Shown one piece after another: positions 22,027 through 34,239 of a DNA stretch of 64,000 nt. A program made the translations under genes and the position numbers. A model generated the notes under the pieces. The model had not been told where the DNA came from and did no database searches. It saw nothing but the letters and a program-made list of their open reading frames with translations. Location: positions 372,001-436,000 of the forward strand of contig QNQO01000645.1 in the NCBI GenBank assembly GCA_003290165.1, written 5' to 3'. Position 1 is the stretch's first letter; each line of letters opens with the position of its first letter. This DNA is from Berberis thunbergii (Eukaryota > Streptophyta > Magnoliopsida > Ranunculales > Berberidaceae).

Positions 22027-23877
22027 TGATAGGGGCATAATTATGCTATTTTTAGTACCATATTTCTATATGTATTATTAGCTATTATTTGTTAATTATG
22101 GTACTAATTGCTATTTTCATGTTTGTGTAGGGTTCCAATTACAATACTTTAAAATAGAAGCAAATTGGCAATTCATGAATACTAATTGCACAAGGACTTC
22201 ACACAAACAAGGAAACCACACCAACAAGGAAACCACAGACAGAAGAAAACAAGAATAAAAAGGGGACATACCTGGCTTTGAGAGACCACCCATCGAGCAA
22301 TAGCATTGATCCACTGCCTCCATCATCTCCTTTTCCTCCCTGATCATCCTCGCACAAACCCTAGCCGCCGTCCTCACCCATCATCAACCATCTTCACCGC
22401 CCTCATCTACAGCCGCAGACCACCGTCGGACCCCATTCATCTTCTCCTCCTTAAAACCACGGTCATTTCTTCCATCCTCTCGCCACAGTCTCTCTCGCTG
22501 TCCCTGATTGTCGCCACCCATCGCCACCTCGACAAACCCTAATCACCGTCTCAGTCCCTCGTCCTTTCCTCTTCGTCCCTTCTTCCCATTCTCAGCCTCG
22601 TCATCCCCTTCTCATTAGAGCTTATCGCGAAGAGAGGTGAAGCAGAGAAACTGAAGAAGCAGAGGAGGAAATTCGCGAGAGGAAGCAAGAAGGAACAGAG
22701 AGGTGAAGCAAATCGCGAAGTGAGGAAGGAAGGAAGATATTTCGCGCTATTCGCACCCTAGTTCCACTCAGTACCACCACGGATCAGTGTTTTTTTTTCG
22801 AGTAATTCTAGCTGGCCTGGGAAACCAGCGAGGCTGCTGCCTGGGAGGGGGTGAAATTACACTTTTGCCCCCTCCTTTTTAACACTTTTTCTAAAAGTTG
22901 TTAAAGAAGGGGGGGCAAAAGTGTAACTTCGCCCCTCCCAGGCAGTCAACCTCGCTGGATTTCCCAGGCCATTTAGAATTTTCCTTTTTTTTCATCTCTA
23001 AACATCTATTTCTCTTAATTTTAGTTTGATTATTGATTATGGATTACTGTTTAAACATAATTAATATGTCTAGCTAAACTCCTCTTAGTTAGGGGTGGAT
23101 TCGAAGCCCCGAACATGTGCTTTATAAATTAGTTGAATTTAATTTTCCTTGCTATTAGTGATTGTGTTTTGCTTAACTGCTTTATAGAGAACTTTTCCTT
23201 TTATGTTTGTTAAGGTGGCCAACTTAGTAAGCATGCTAGGATTTGGGGCTAGAGTATAGGAGAATTTCACCTAATTGTTATGATTCTGTATTCGCAAGTA
23301 GTAAATACCAAGGAACGTTGGTAAGGTTAAGTCAAAACCTAGGCAAGAACAAGATGCTGATCATACTTGTGATTGCCTAGTCAGTGTTCATATTTTCCAC
23401 AAAACTTAATGATCTTAGATTGCTATTTAACTTGCGATTCCTGTTTAGATAGCATGATAAGAATAGTTTGAAAGCGACGCTTAGTTTAATTCAACGAACT
23501 TGGGAAAATAATAAGATTAATGCAGTGCGGTCACGGTTAGTCTTGAGCATTGTCTCTCACGAGTTAGCAAGTGATTATTGAAGATTAATTTATAAGCATA
23601 TGTTTGGTGTGTGGAGATAAAACCCTTAGCTAATTTCTCATCTTTGTCATCTCTTTAGTTTATTATCTTTACATTAATTTTCGTAGTTATTTTCATAATT
23701 TAATTTAGAAAATCCAATCCCCTTTTATTTTATTAATTAGGTTTTTAGTTGTCTTTTAATTATTATTAGTGTAATTAACAAGCCCTCTAATCCCCGGTCT
23801 AGAACAATCCCTACTTATTCTATACTACAAATTACAAAGCAGGGTATTAAGTTGTGTGCTACTAAAATAGCGCATCA
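22027..23877 (+). mobile_element. Solo LTR of a second retrotransposon family
   Basis: Begins TGATAGGGGCATAATTATGC and ends agcgcatca, flanked by CCTAG on both sides (22022-22026 and 23878-23882). TG...CA ends with a 5-bp target duplication and no internal region are the marks of a solo LTR left by recombination. The host LTR's partner has the uninterrupted text cccctagcattgcatg at about 32149-32164. A further copy lies reversed at 57123-59010. It carries a hairpin MITE at 22800-22984; without it the LTR is about 1.66 kb. Short Pro/Ser-rich ORFs on both strands inside it are not considered genes. Confidence 0.88.
22800..22984. mobile_element. Mutator-like hairpin MITE, copy A
   Basis: 185 bp. 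Ends GAGTAATTCTAGCTGGCC and (reversed) GGAAAATTCTAAATGGCC; target duplication TTTTTTTTC at 22791-22799 and 22985-22993. The two arms (ggcctgggaa-ccagcgagg ... gcctgggagggg ... cacttttgcccccc) pair over about 80 bp around a loop of about 20 bases. Non-coding. Confidence 0.85.
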
Positions 23878-25436
23878 CCTAGCATTGCATGTCTTTCTAC
23901 GGCACATACAATCACAAGTTTATTTTAACCTATTCTAACCCCTAGCATTACATGTCTTCTTACGGCACACACAGTCACATATTCAAATTAATTGATTAAA
24001 GCAGGCTTTGAATAACAACAAAGGGAACTTCTAACTACCCATTAGTCTAGATAATTTTTTCGGATATAATTGGTGAAAACAAATTATTGAAATTAAGAAT
24101 TCAACTATGTTTAACGTTCAAGCGTATAGAAAACAATAAATTCAAATACGACAAACTCTAGGAAACCCTGTAGTTTCATTTTCGCCTCGACATGGGGTCT
24201 AGAAGATCATGGTGAATGATGTCACAGCACTGGTGTAGGTGGAATCCATTTCAGCATGAACACGCATCCCGAGAAAGAGTATCAGGTGGACTATGGGGGC
24301 TTAGACAGAAATTGGGGGTGCAAATAGCCAAACTGATTCAAAAATCAGTTTTCTCCAACCACAAGAGTTGCGCCTTCGTTTCCAATGAATTGATCCTCAT
24401 TTTTCTTCCTTCATACTCCTCGCGAGCTCCTTTTTATCCGGTGAAGATCACCTGCAAAAGAAAAGGAAATAGATAGGTGAGAGAGAAACGCAAAGAAGAA
24501 CAGAAAGAAGGAGAGAAACAGGGGCGGTGCTCCCTGTTGGCTGCTCCTGTCTCGGTGGTGGTGGTGTGTGTGGGTTGTTAGTCGGCTGTGAGAAAGGAAA
24601 ACAGGGATGCTCTCCCTGTTGCGTCCTTTGTTTTTTGCGCGAGGATGGTGATGGTGGTGGAGGTTCTGTTTTATGAAGTTGTGGTTGGCTCTGTTTTAGG
24701 ACGTTTTGGCTGAAGAAGAACAGACAGATAGAGAGATAAGAGGGAGGAAACGAAGGGAAGACAGGGAACTTGTCACTGTTTCGGTGGTGATGTGGTTGCA
24801 AGCCTGTTTCTTCAGTTGCAGTGCAAAAAATAGGAAGGGACAGGGGTGGTGATGGTGGTTGTTGTGCGTTGTTGTGTTGTTTGGCTGTTGGTTGAAGACG
24901 GGAGGAAGAAACAGAGATTGGCAGTAAAGATAAAGGGGCAGGGGATGTGAGATGGTGATGATGGCGTGGTTATGGTGGTTGGTTGGTGGCGAGAGACGAA
25001 TGTCTCTATGTCTCTGCTAAGAAGGAAATGAGATAAGGAGAAAGGGCCATTATGGTGGTTGGTTAGTGGCGAGAGACGAAGGTTTCTATGTCTCTGCCAA
25101 GGAGGAGAAGAGAGGCGTGGAAGGGATGAAAAGGAAATGAAAAGGAAACGTAGGAAAAAACATTTTCGAAGAAAATGGAGAGAGAAAACCTAAATAGGGT
25201 TCTCCTCTTTCCTTGTTAGGTTGGTTTTGGGTTTCTAACTCAACTTTTGGGCTTGGGCTTAGGTTAAATTAGGTGGACTTAGGTTTGTTTGGGTTAGGTT
25301 TAGACATGTGACCCGCTACTTTGTACAACTACTAGAATCAACCAATTGACCATTCCTCAAATTGTCGCTGTAATGCGATTTCATCGTTCACGCTCAAATT
25401 CCTACAAAAACATGAAAACAAAATAATTAGAATAAA

Positions 25437-25627
25437 GAGCTTTTCTATGTGTCGAGGGAAAGGGCGAGGAAACCAGCGAGGTTTTTGAGGTGGCGGGGGG
25501 TGAACCGTTCACCCCCCTCGAGATGCGCGCGCGGAATACATCTCGAGGGGGGTGAACGGTTCACCCCCCGCCACCTCAAAAACCTCGCTGGTTTCCTCGC
25601 TCTTTCCCTCGACATTTAGAATTTCGC
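25437..25627. mobile_element. Mutator-like hairpin MITE, copy B (near-perfect palindrome)
   Basis: 191 bp, target duplication TAGAATAAA at 25428-25436 and 25628-25636. Ends GAGCTTTTCTATGTGTCG and (reversed) GCGAAATTCTAAATGTCG. The arms, through tcgagggaaag, aaaccagcgagg, tgaggtggcggggggtgaac and cccctcgagatg, are almost identical for about 88 bases around the short core cgcgcgcggaata. The right LTR (near 33708-33722) retains the single target copy aattagaataaaatata, proving the insertion. Confidence 0.93.
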
Positions 25628-25703
25628 TAGAATAAAATATAATAATCGAAACACTACATATATAAATTAAGGGATATATTATGTAATAATTACATGAATA
25701 TCA

Positions 25704-27800
25704 AACATCCCCAAACCTATATTTTGCTAGTCCTTGAGCAAAACAATAAAAATAAAATTCTAACTCACTTTCGCATGAATCATCGGTTTTACTTACCTTA
25801 AACGTGCAACAAGGCTTTAAACCTCTAGATTACTTCTAGTGGACGAGTTATAGTCTCGTGGGGGTTTCCAAAAATGTTACACACAAACATTATGACTCAA
25901 TAAATTTTCAAAATATGGTACCTTGATCACTCTATCTATTATCCTCAGAGTAATCATCTGATTGCCAAAAATTCTAGAAAACAACTAACATTGTCAGAAT
26001 AATATATCAAAGAATCTAACAATGATTTAATAGTACCCAAATGTTAAATAAATTTCATCCATTATTCTCAACTCGAAGAGTGTGCGTGCATGGCCTTATC
26101 AACATAACTTTCTTTTTCGCAGTAAAGATACAACTAGATAACCTTTGGATAGTACGTTTCGACTACAAATCTCTCTTGTCACTCAGAAATGATCACTCGG
26201 AGATTGGTTAGTTATCACTCAATTTATATGTGAGAAAAAGAATAAATTATGAAAACACAAACATCTCACATATAATAGTCATGAAAAATCGACTTTTAAA
26301 AAAATGAAATGAATATGATCTCATAGACAGGAATATCAAATACTTTGAGAATGTTGAATCAAACTCTATAGTTCTTGTCTATTTAATTACCACATCTATG
26401 AATAGGACCTTTATTTAAGATCAATTAGGTCTTTATTAGGTTGTAATGAGGCTAAGATTTTGGCTAACAAGAATGGAAAAGGATACGAGAAAATTCTCTG
26501 AGAATGGATACACCCTTTAATAAACACGTGGGGCTCTGAAGACTAAACCAATGTTGTACACCATTACTTTTTCTTCCTTCGAAATTCTTTTTCAATTTTT
26601 TTTCAAATGACATGCTTTCCCCTTCTGTACAATGAAACATTTTAGTCCCGAGAATTCATGGAATATTTAGTTTCAACTCTTTTTTTATTTGCCCATTCAA
26701 ATACATCAACCATACATATTCTCAGAGACATTGGGCAAGGATAAAAATAATATGGGATATTACTCCATAACTGGAGTAGGTAATGGAGATGGGGTTAGCA
26801 AAGAAAAAGTCTATTTAAAGGCTCAAAGGGATGCAAACGAATATTTATTCTTAGGTAGGCTAAAGAACAGGTTCAAAGAAAAAAAATGCTTATATCACTT
26901 CTTAAGCTCTAATCAGTATTATTACATTTCAACTAAATAAACCAAGAAGTTATATTGTAATAATTCAATTTTAACGTCATTCTCAAAGCAATCAATAAAA
27001 GTAACAAGAATTATGAGATCATCAACGAAATAATGCGGACTCAAGAAAAGTCAGAGTTTAATTTAATAACCCTAAAGAAAAATAGAAGGTCTCGAAACTC
27101 ACAATGGTTAAGTCTCCACTATTATTCTAAGGTTTTCTAGTTAATATCTTATTGATTAACTTCAAATTATGCTAACTTGGCTTATAGTGCAAGAGTGGTC
27201 GAGTCAAAAAATATCATAAAATATATTTAACTTAAAGATAATATCAAACCATATGTTTTTCTATTGATATATAAAAGTCAAGTGAAAGCATGCATTCCTC
27301 AAATTTAAAAGCACACTTGAAAGCACATCCTCTTCATTGGAAAGGAACTTAGATTTTGAATGCATTTTCAAATCGAAATTTTTTCACGCAATCATAATTA
27401 ACTATGTATTCAATGGAGATTGAGTAGAATACAATAGTCAATTGTGAAATACATTTCAGTTCAAAATTTTTGAAGAATGTAGAAAAACTCATAAACCTCA
27501 CCCCAGCCCCAAACCAAACATTGTCCTCAATGTATAAAATGATGATCATGACAAATGCAGAAAAAATAAAAGATGAGAGTTAGAGTGATATTACCATGGG
27601 AAAGTTTTTACCAATCTCGACGAAATTGTCCACCAATGAACGCTAAAAAACATAAGAACTGTGGAATCATCATGATAAATTGATAAAAACATTACAGGAC
27701 AAAAAATATATATACAAATGAAAAAAAAATTACATGCATCAGTTGTAAGTCAAAATTGTTACGGAGCTAACAAGTATGAGTGAAATGCAACTAGAAATAA
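25704..27800 (-). other. Non-coding 3' internal region of the gag-protease element
   Basis: About 2.1 kb between the last coding text and the 3' LTR. No RT, RNase H or integrase motif found on either strand. Short ORFs (26689-26940 plus, 27349-27549 minus) show no domains. AT-rich. Confidence 0.6.
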
Positions 27801-28640
27801 CTCAAAAATCAATCCAAACTGACCATAATGACACAACTGAAGTTAGGCTGCCTCCTAGGAGCGCTTGGTTTAACGTCGTCAGCTCGACATATATTCTTCC
27901 TCATAAATGATGTACCATGAAATGACGAGGAAGAACATAGCGAACACTCCCTCAAACCTAAACACTTAGTCCACGATGTTGAATGGATCATATAGCAACA
28001 ACCGAAAAAGTTGAGGATCAATCCAACATATAGTAGCACCCACATGCAGCACAATAAAAACTAGCACATCCCTAAAACGATGAAGACGCCATGCAAAATC
28101 ATAGAGAAAATGCAAACGAACCTGTGGTCGTAAAGAAGTCATGAGGATCTTGAGCAGAAAGTTGTCATTAACATGGATATCCAGCAAATGACTTTTTCCT
28201 ACTCCTAAAAATGTACATCCTATGTCTGGTGTCAAATCAGAAGATTGAATCTGTTGCACAATAGGATGGTCAAAACTAAAATCATCCCTTAAAAACAAGG
28301 AATCCACATGGTAGCATCAGTCACTATTAAAGGGATGGAAAAAGGTATGTCTATAAATATATCAGGTGATACTGGCTCATCATAACAAAATGAATTGCAC
28401 AAAGATGATGAGGTAGACAACTCAACAACACCCCCAAACCTGTAATCAACACTATCAATGGGATGTATTCTCTCCAAAGAATACAAAAAATCAGACTTCA
28501 TGTAGGAGTCACTAGGAGGATATATGTCAAATGGGTCATCATGAAAAAGGCGAGAAAGGGAATGGGTCAGAAAGCCCAATAGTATCAGCAAAAGGGTTCA
28601 GTTTTGACTCACTGAGTGGAAGGAGTTCCACTTTAGGCTT
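27800..28640 (-). pseudogene. Downstream ORF tail of the gag-protease element
   Basis: Minus-strand ORFs (28591-28289, 28307-27966, 28054-27809) in different frames form a degenerate continuation of the protease ORF. The last reads RADDVKPSAPRRQPN, similar to the closing segment of many plant gypsy polyproteins. No catalytic domain is seen. Confidence 0.5.
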
Positions 28641-29315
28641 TCATGTGTAACCCGGATCCATAATAGGGGATGAATCAAGCAAAGCATTCAATTCCCTAAT
28701 GGAATAACCAATATCGAAGTCTAAACTGAAGTGAGTCAAACATGCTGCTAAGGTATCATCTGATGCAAACTGCAATAAGGAATTCTCCACCGAACTCTCA
28801 ATCATGTTAACTTCACAAACATCCTCGGACTCAGGAGGTGGTTGACTTACATTAAAAACATTGAGTTCGACGGTAATGTTGCCAAATGATAGTTTCATGA
28901 TTCCATTCCTACAGTTAATAATAGCATTAGATGTGGCCAAAAATGGATGACCCAAAATAATTGGAATGTGACTAGAGGGGTTGTGATCAGATTGTGTATC
29001 AAGAACTATAAAGTCCACTGGAAAATACAATTTTTCAACCTTAATGATCACATCCTCTAGAACACCGCGGGAAATTCTGATTGACCTATCTGCCAATTGC
29101 AGTGTTACTTTAGTCGGTTTTAGTCCGTCGAGACCTAATTGCTCATAAACAGAGTATGACAAAAAATTAACACTCGCCCCCAAATCCAACAATGCCTTAT
29201 CAATCATATGATCACCGATAACACAAGAAATAGTCGAGCACCAAGGATCTCTAGGCGGAGTTTTTTGTTGAATAATTGAGCTTACTTGCTCGGCAAGGAA
29301 GGTTCTCTTTTGCAC
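28641..29315 (-). CDS. Retroviral-type aspartic protease of the gag-protease element
   Basis: 224-codon open frame. The family active-site triplet region is seen as DKALLDLGASVNFLSY (about residues 38-54), where plant gypsy proteases usually have DLGAS or DSGAS, followed by ADRSIRISRGVLEDVIIKV, PVDFIVLD and PIILGHPFLATSNAIIN, the flap and second hydrophobic motif. It would cleave the gag polyprotein. The ORF is intact but gag upstream is broken, and no RT follows. The ATG used is arbitrary: in the element this is likely translated as part of gag-pro. Confidence 0.85.
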   Translation of the reverse strand: MQKRTFLAEQVSSIIQQKTPPRDPWCSTISCVIGDHMIDKALLDLGASVNFLSYSVYEQLGLDGLKPTKVTLQLADRSIRISRGVLEDVIIKVEKLYFPVDFIVLDTQSDHNPSSHIPIILGHPFLATSNAIINCRNGIMKLSFGNITVELNVFNVSQPPPESEDVCEVNMIESSVENSLLQFASDDTLAACLTHFSLDFDIGYSIRELNALLDSSPIMDPGYT

Positions 29316-29330
29316 ATGTAGCTTTCGCTT

Positions 29331-30890
29331 CTATGTGCAAAGATCCTTCAAAATTTTGGCATAGATAGGAACTTGCTTAATAGCATCGAACAATGGAATA
29401 TTAATGTGAACTTGTTTAAAATTTTCCATTACATCGTTAGCATTTGTTCCTTTATTTGCTGGAGCTAACCATGATGGAAACAATGCCCTAGGAAAATAAG
29501 ATGTCTGAGTGGGGGTCAGAGTCAATAGGCACATCTTTAGAATGTGAGGCTTTATCAACCTCCTTGTTAGATGGAGATGCAACCTGCTTTTACTTAGACG
29601 AAGATGCAACGACACTCGAATCGGGCACTTGTACCTGATTGTCAACATGTTTTCCACTCCTAAGGGTAGTAATAGATGGGACATTTTCATGGCATGACTC
29701 AGATGTACTACCAACTGCGAATTGACCCTTCGAGTTTGGAACAGGTTGACTAGGAAATCTCCCTGGCTCTCTCTCAGAAGAAAACTGAGTAATCTTACTC
29801 ACAGCTATCTCAAGTCTATTGAGGGGTTGAGATTAGTCTTGAGTCTTGGCTTTCAACTAAGATATGTCCTTAGAATTTTGCAAGTCACAATTAGCTATTG
29901 AATGACCAAGACTCGAACATGTAGCACAGAATTCAGATGAAGCATTTGCCGGAAGGGCAGGTTGAGTCAAATTCAAAAGTGCATCTATCTTTTGAGCCAT
30001 GGTCATAACAACTGTCTCTAACTTCGAGGCAGAAGGGGGGTAAACAGATGTATCTCTAACTTCATATAGACCACCCTTACGCCTATCAGACTCCTTTCTC
30101 AAATAATCCCATTGCTGAGAATTTTCGGAAAGCGTTTCAAAAAATTCTCATATCTCATTGACACTCATTTTCATTAATGACCCACCACTAGTGGCATAAA
30201 TCATACAACAGTTTTGAGGGGTTAAACCGTCTTGGAAGTATTGAACTAGCTGCCACTTCTCGAATTCATGATAGGGACACCTGATAATGAGCTCATTGAA
30301 CCTTTCCCAACATTTATTGAAATGTCCGCCCTCTTTTTGTTGAAAATTAGATAAATCTCGTCGGAGAGCATTCGTTTTATGAATGGGGAAATACTTAGTC
30401 AAGAACTTTCTTGACAACACATCGCACGTTGCGATGAATCTCGTCTCTAATGACTTTAACCACGATTTCGCCTTATCTTTCAGAGAAAAGGGAAATAACC
30501 TAAGAATGACCGAATCATCAGAAAAAATTTGGTACTTCAAGGTAGCGCAGATGTCAATAAGTTTTTTGACATGAAGATAAGGGTCCTCTTTCTCAAAACC
30601 ATAAAAAGAGGGTAAGAGATGAATAATAGATGGTTTGAGTTCGAAACTGTTTGCATTTGTCTCAGATAAGACATGCAAAACGGAACACTACTAGGAAAAG
30701 GGGCGAAGTAATCCTTAAAGACCTTCCCCTCAGCCATCTCAGTGGACAAGGATGATGAACCTAAATAGATAATGGGAACTTTAAAAAAACTCCTCGAACT
30801 CTTGTTGGACAAGCCTACTCTTAGAATCACGCACCCAGGTATGCATAAACTATTGGATATCGAAGGTTCAAAGTCAACACTCCTAAACAA
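29331..30890 (-). pseudogene. Gag polyprotein of the gag-protease element, broken
   Basis: In order on the minus strand: an N-terminal stretch in one frame (30890 to about 30680), the gag core (30678-30148) with FYGFEKEDPYLHVKKLIDIC, LRLFPFSLKDKAKSWLKSL, KYFPIHKTNALR and ECWERF-like CWERFNEL; a zinc knuckle CATCSSLGHSIANC (about 29900-29940); and ITTLRSGKHVDNQ (about 29640-29690), all typical of Athila/Tat-group gypsy gag. Frame changes and stops near 30660, 30148, 29857 and 29590 break it. Confidence 0.85.
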
Positions 30891-31754
30891 GCTTCAATTC
30901 TTATTTTTTTAATTAATTTTTTTAAAATGCAAGCCTAACCGCTATATGAAGATGACCTAACTCTAAAATATAAAAACAACGGAACCCTAAGTGACACCTA
31001 AATGATGCACAAACAAAATAAATGGCAGACAACCTTTAACGTTTTAATTTCTTTACTAATGCAGGGCTGAAATTCAATTCAATTTACCTAACCGAGGAAG
31101 AGGCACGGTAATTTTCTATCAATCCACCACTACATAGTTGCTCCTACCTCTTTTTCCACTCTCTAGCTCAAAGTGAAATGCCCGTTCAAGAACTGTTCTC
31201 AGCTGGGATATGTTCTTTCACTCGACCACTTTAAGCTATCAAATGTCCAAAGATGGTTCGTATGAGCATCACACATATCCTAGATAATTATCTTGCTACA
31301 AATTTTAAATAGTAAAGGCCTAGGTTCCTAACTCTAAAATAGATGGTGATTAACCTATCCGCAGGAGAAGACACGAAAGTTTCAACTCAATCTTGTCACT
31401 ATTCAAATTTGCATGCAATACTACCTAGAACAAGCTAAACACAAATGATCACACAGAAACCGCATGCAGATGCGGTGGATAAAAGTTACCTCCGGCGTGA
31501 ACCTCTTTCAGGTAACTTGTGATGCCGGGTAGAAGTCGATTTATGAGAGTTTCCTCGCGAATCGCAATATTTCACTTTGTTCTCACTTGAGCTCCTATGT
31601 GTGTGACCGCCTGAAAAATAAATGCAAAAATATTTCAAACTCGAGCAAATAAAACAAATAAGAAAGTGACTCATAACACTGTTCCTAAAGAGAAAATTAA
31701 ACCTAATTTATAAACTAGCAAAAACAACCCTAGATTTTGATTGTACTGTTAAAA

Positions 31755-31776
31755 TCCCCGGCAACGGCCAAAAACT
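31755..31776 (-). promoter_or_regulatory. Primer-binding region of the gag-protease element
   Basis: Immediately inside the 5' LTR (on the minus strand) the sequence is agtttttggccgttgccggg, the block found next to the 5' LTR of many Athila-type elements. It marks the 5' end and orientation of the element. Confidence 0.7.
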
Positions 31777-33787
31777 TGATGGAGATTTTATTAACCTAAA
31801 TTAATAAGTTAATAAACCTTACTTGTAATACTGCAAGTGCACGGTTGTCTAACTAGTGGACAGTGGCAAATACGGGTCCATCCTATAAGGACTGACGAGA
31901 CAGTCGAATTCTAAGACTTATTTAAACTAATTTAAAGTTTGGTGGTTGCAACAGATGGAAATTACTAAATTAAGAGAACTAAATTGACAACAAAAGTTAA
32001 ACTGGTAAGATGATAAAAGAGTAGAGCGAGACATCGAATCCACCACAGATTCTTCGAGATTCATGAATCTAAATTATTGTTTTCAAGAATCAACACAACT
32101 AATCTAAAGATTAATCTACATTTGCAATTGATTTCAGCAAAGCATAAACCCCTAGCATTGCATGTCTTTCTACGGCACGCACAATCACAAGTTTATTTTA
32201 ACTAATTCTAAACCCCTAGCATTGCATGTCTTCTTACAGCACACATAGTCACAGATTCAAATTAACTGATTAAAACAGGCTTCGAATATCAACAAAGGGA
32301 ACTTCTAACTACCGATTAGTCTAGATAATTTTTTAGGATATAGTTGGTGAAAGCAAATTATTGAAATTTAGAAATCAACTGTATTTAACGTTCAAGCATA
32401 TAGAAAACAATAAATTCAAATACGACAAACTCTAGGAAACCCTATGGTTTCATCTTCGCCTCTGCGCAGGGTATAGAATATCATGGTGGATGACATCACA
32501 GCACTGGTGTAGGTGGAATCCATTTCAGGATGAATACGCATCCCGAGAAAAGAGCTACTGGTGGATTGTGGTGGCTCAAATTGAAATCGGAGTGCAAATA
32601 GTCAAACTAATTCAAAGATCGGTTTTCACCTGCCACAGGAGCTGCGCCTTCATCTCCAGCGAACTGCTCCTCGTTGTTCTTCCTTCGTGCTCCTCGCGAG
32701 CTCATTCTTCTCTGGTGAAGATCACCTGCAAAAGAAATGGAAAGAGATAGGTGAGAGAAAAATGCAAAGGAGAACAGAAAAAGGGAGAGAAACATGGGCG
32801 GTGCTCCCTATTGGATGCTCTTGTCTCAGTGGTGGTGGTGTGTGTGGGATTGTTTGTCGGCTGCGAGAGAGGAAAATAGGGATTTGCTACCTGTTGCGTC
32901 CTCTGTTTTGTGCACGAGGATGGTGATGGTAGAGGTTGTGTTTTAGGATCTTGTGGTTGGCTCTATTTTAGGACATTGTGGCTGAAGAAGAACAGACAGA
33001 TAGAGAGAAAAGAGGGAGGAAACGAAGGGAATAAAGGGAACTCGTCCCTGTTCCGGTGGCTGGACGGTGGCGATGTGGTTGCGAGCCTGTATGTTCAGTT
33101 GCAGTGCGAAAGAGAGGAAGGAACAGGGGCGGTGATGGTGGTTGTTGTGCGTAGTTGTGTTGTTTGCCTATTGGTTGAAGACGAGAGGAAAAAACAGAGA
33201 TTGACAATAAAGAGAAAGGGGCAGGGGATGTGAGATGGTGATGATGGCGTGGTTATGGTGGTTGGTTAGTGGCGAGAGACAAAGGTCTCTAAGTCTCTAC
33301 CAATGAGGAAATGAGATAAGGAGAAATGGACGTTATGGTGGTTGGTTAGTGGTGAGAGACGAAGGTTTCTATGTCTCTGCCAAGGAGGAGGAGAGAGGCA
33401 TGGAAGAGATGAGAAGGAAAGGAAAAGGAAACGTAGGAAAAATAGATTTTCGAAAAGAAGGGAGAAAGGTAACCTAAATAGGGTTCTCCTTTTTCCTTGT
33501 TAGGCTGGGTTTGGGTTTCTAGGTCAACTTTTGGGCTTGGGCTTAGGTTAAATTAGGTGGACCTAGGTTTGTTTGGGTTAGGTTTAGACATGTGACCCGC
33601 TACTTTGTACCACCACTACAATCAACCAATTGATCATTCCTCAAATTGTCGCCTTAATGCGATTTCATTGTTCATGCTCAAATTCCTACAAAAACAAAAA
33701 ACAAAATAATTAGAATAAAATATAATAATCGAAATACTAACATATATAAATTAAGGGATATATTATTTAATAATTACGTGAATATCA
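31777..33787 (-). repeat. 5' LTR of the gag-protease element (2,011 bp, uninterrupted)
   Basis: TGATGG...ATATCA, aligned end to end with the left LTR. It preserves the empty sites of the solo LTR (cccctagcattgc near 32149) and hairpin MITE B (tagaataaaatata near 33712). ORFs in it (32490-33233) are GT/GA-rich and not considered coding. Confidence 0.92.
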
Positions 33788-33792
33788 ATTAT

Positions 33793-34215
33793 GCAAAGCT
33801 CTAGTCGATAGAAGAAGCACATCTGGATATGTTTTATGGTTAGGCTCAAGTGTTGTTTCATGGTCTTCAAAGAAGCAAACAATTGTTACATTATCAACAA
33901 CCGAATCAGAGTTTATGGTTGGCTAAGGAAAATTTTTGAACAACTGCACTTCAAGCAAGAGGGAGCCACTGCAATTTATTGTGACAACAGTTTAGCAACA
34001 AAGCTCTAAAAAATCTCATTCTACATGGAATAAGCAAGCATATAGATGTGAAGTTTCACTTCTTAAGGGATCTCACGATGGAAGGAGCTATTGATCTTGT
34101 CTATTGCAGAGGTGAAGATCAAGTTGCTGATAGTTTTACTAAACCCCTCAAGTTTTCAGCATTACAGAAGCTAAGAAAGTTGTTTGGCATTTGCACAATG
34201 AATAGTTATTATTAA
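33793..34215 (+). pseudogene. Ty1/copia pol, right part (RNase H C-terminus)
   Basis: Continues the left part after the ATTAT duplication: KALVDRRSTSGYV, WSSKKQTIVTLSTTESEF, then FLRDLTMEGAIDLVYC, DQVADSFTKPLKFSALQKLRKLFGI and a stop near 34213. These are the RNase H block and closing residues of plant copia pol. Together with 19400-21646 it is one gene split by a 12-kb insertion. Confidence 0.92.
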
Positions 34216-34239
34216 CTAAATGTTTGTAAATTTTGAATT

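Larger units (their letters stand above)
21647..25703 (-). repeat. 3' LTR of the gag-protease element, with two later insertions
   Basis: 4,057 bp as it stands. It contains a 1,851-bp solo LTR (22027-23877) and a 191-bp hairpin MITE (25437-25627), each with its target duplication. The rest aligns along its full length with the right LTR with scattered differences, so the element is old enough to have accumulated mutations. Confidence 0.92.
21647..33787 (-). mobile_element. Gag-protease LTR retrotransposon (non-autonomous), inserted in copia
   Basis: Bounded by TGATGG at 21647 and ATATCA at 33787 with target duplication ATTAT (21642-21646 and 33788-33792). Oriented on the minus strand: 5' LTR 31777-33787, primer region tttttggccgttgccgggga just inside it (a motif typical of Athila/Tat-type gypsy elements), gag, protease, then about 3 kb without RT, RNase H or integrase, a purine-rich ggtttggggatgtt at about 25704-25720, and the 3' LTR 21647-25703. 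Subtracting the two younger insertions from the left LTR gives about 2.0 kb, matching the 2,011 bp of the right LTR. Confidence 0.93.

Noticed and set aside
25437..25627. Perfect palindrome as a transcription terminator or tRNA-like structure
   Set aside because: The 9-bp duplication, the empty site in the other LTR and three sister elements show it is a MITE.
32490..33233. Overlapping plus-strand ORFs of 79-107 codons
   Set aside because: They fall in the 5' LTR of a minus-strand retrotransposon, are Gly/Val/Arg-rich from GT/GA-rich DNA, and are not kept in the partner LTR.
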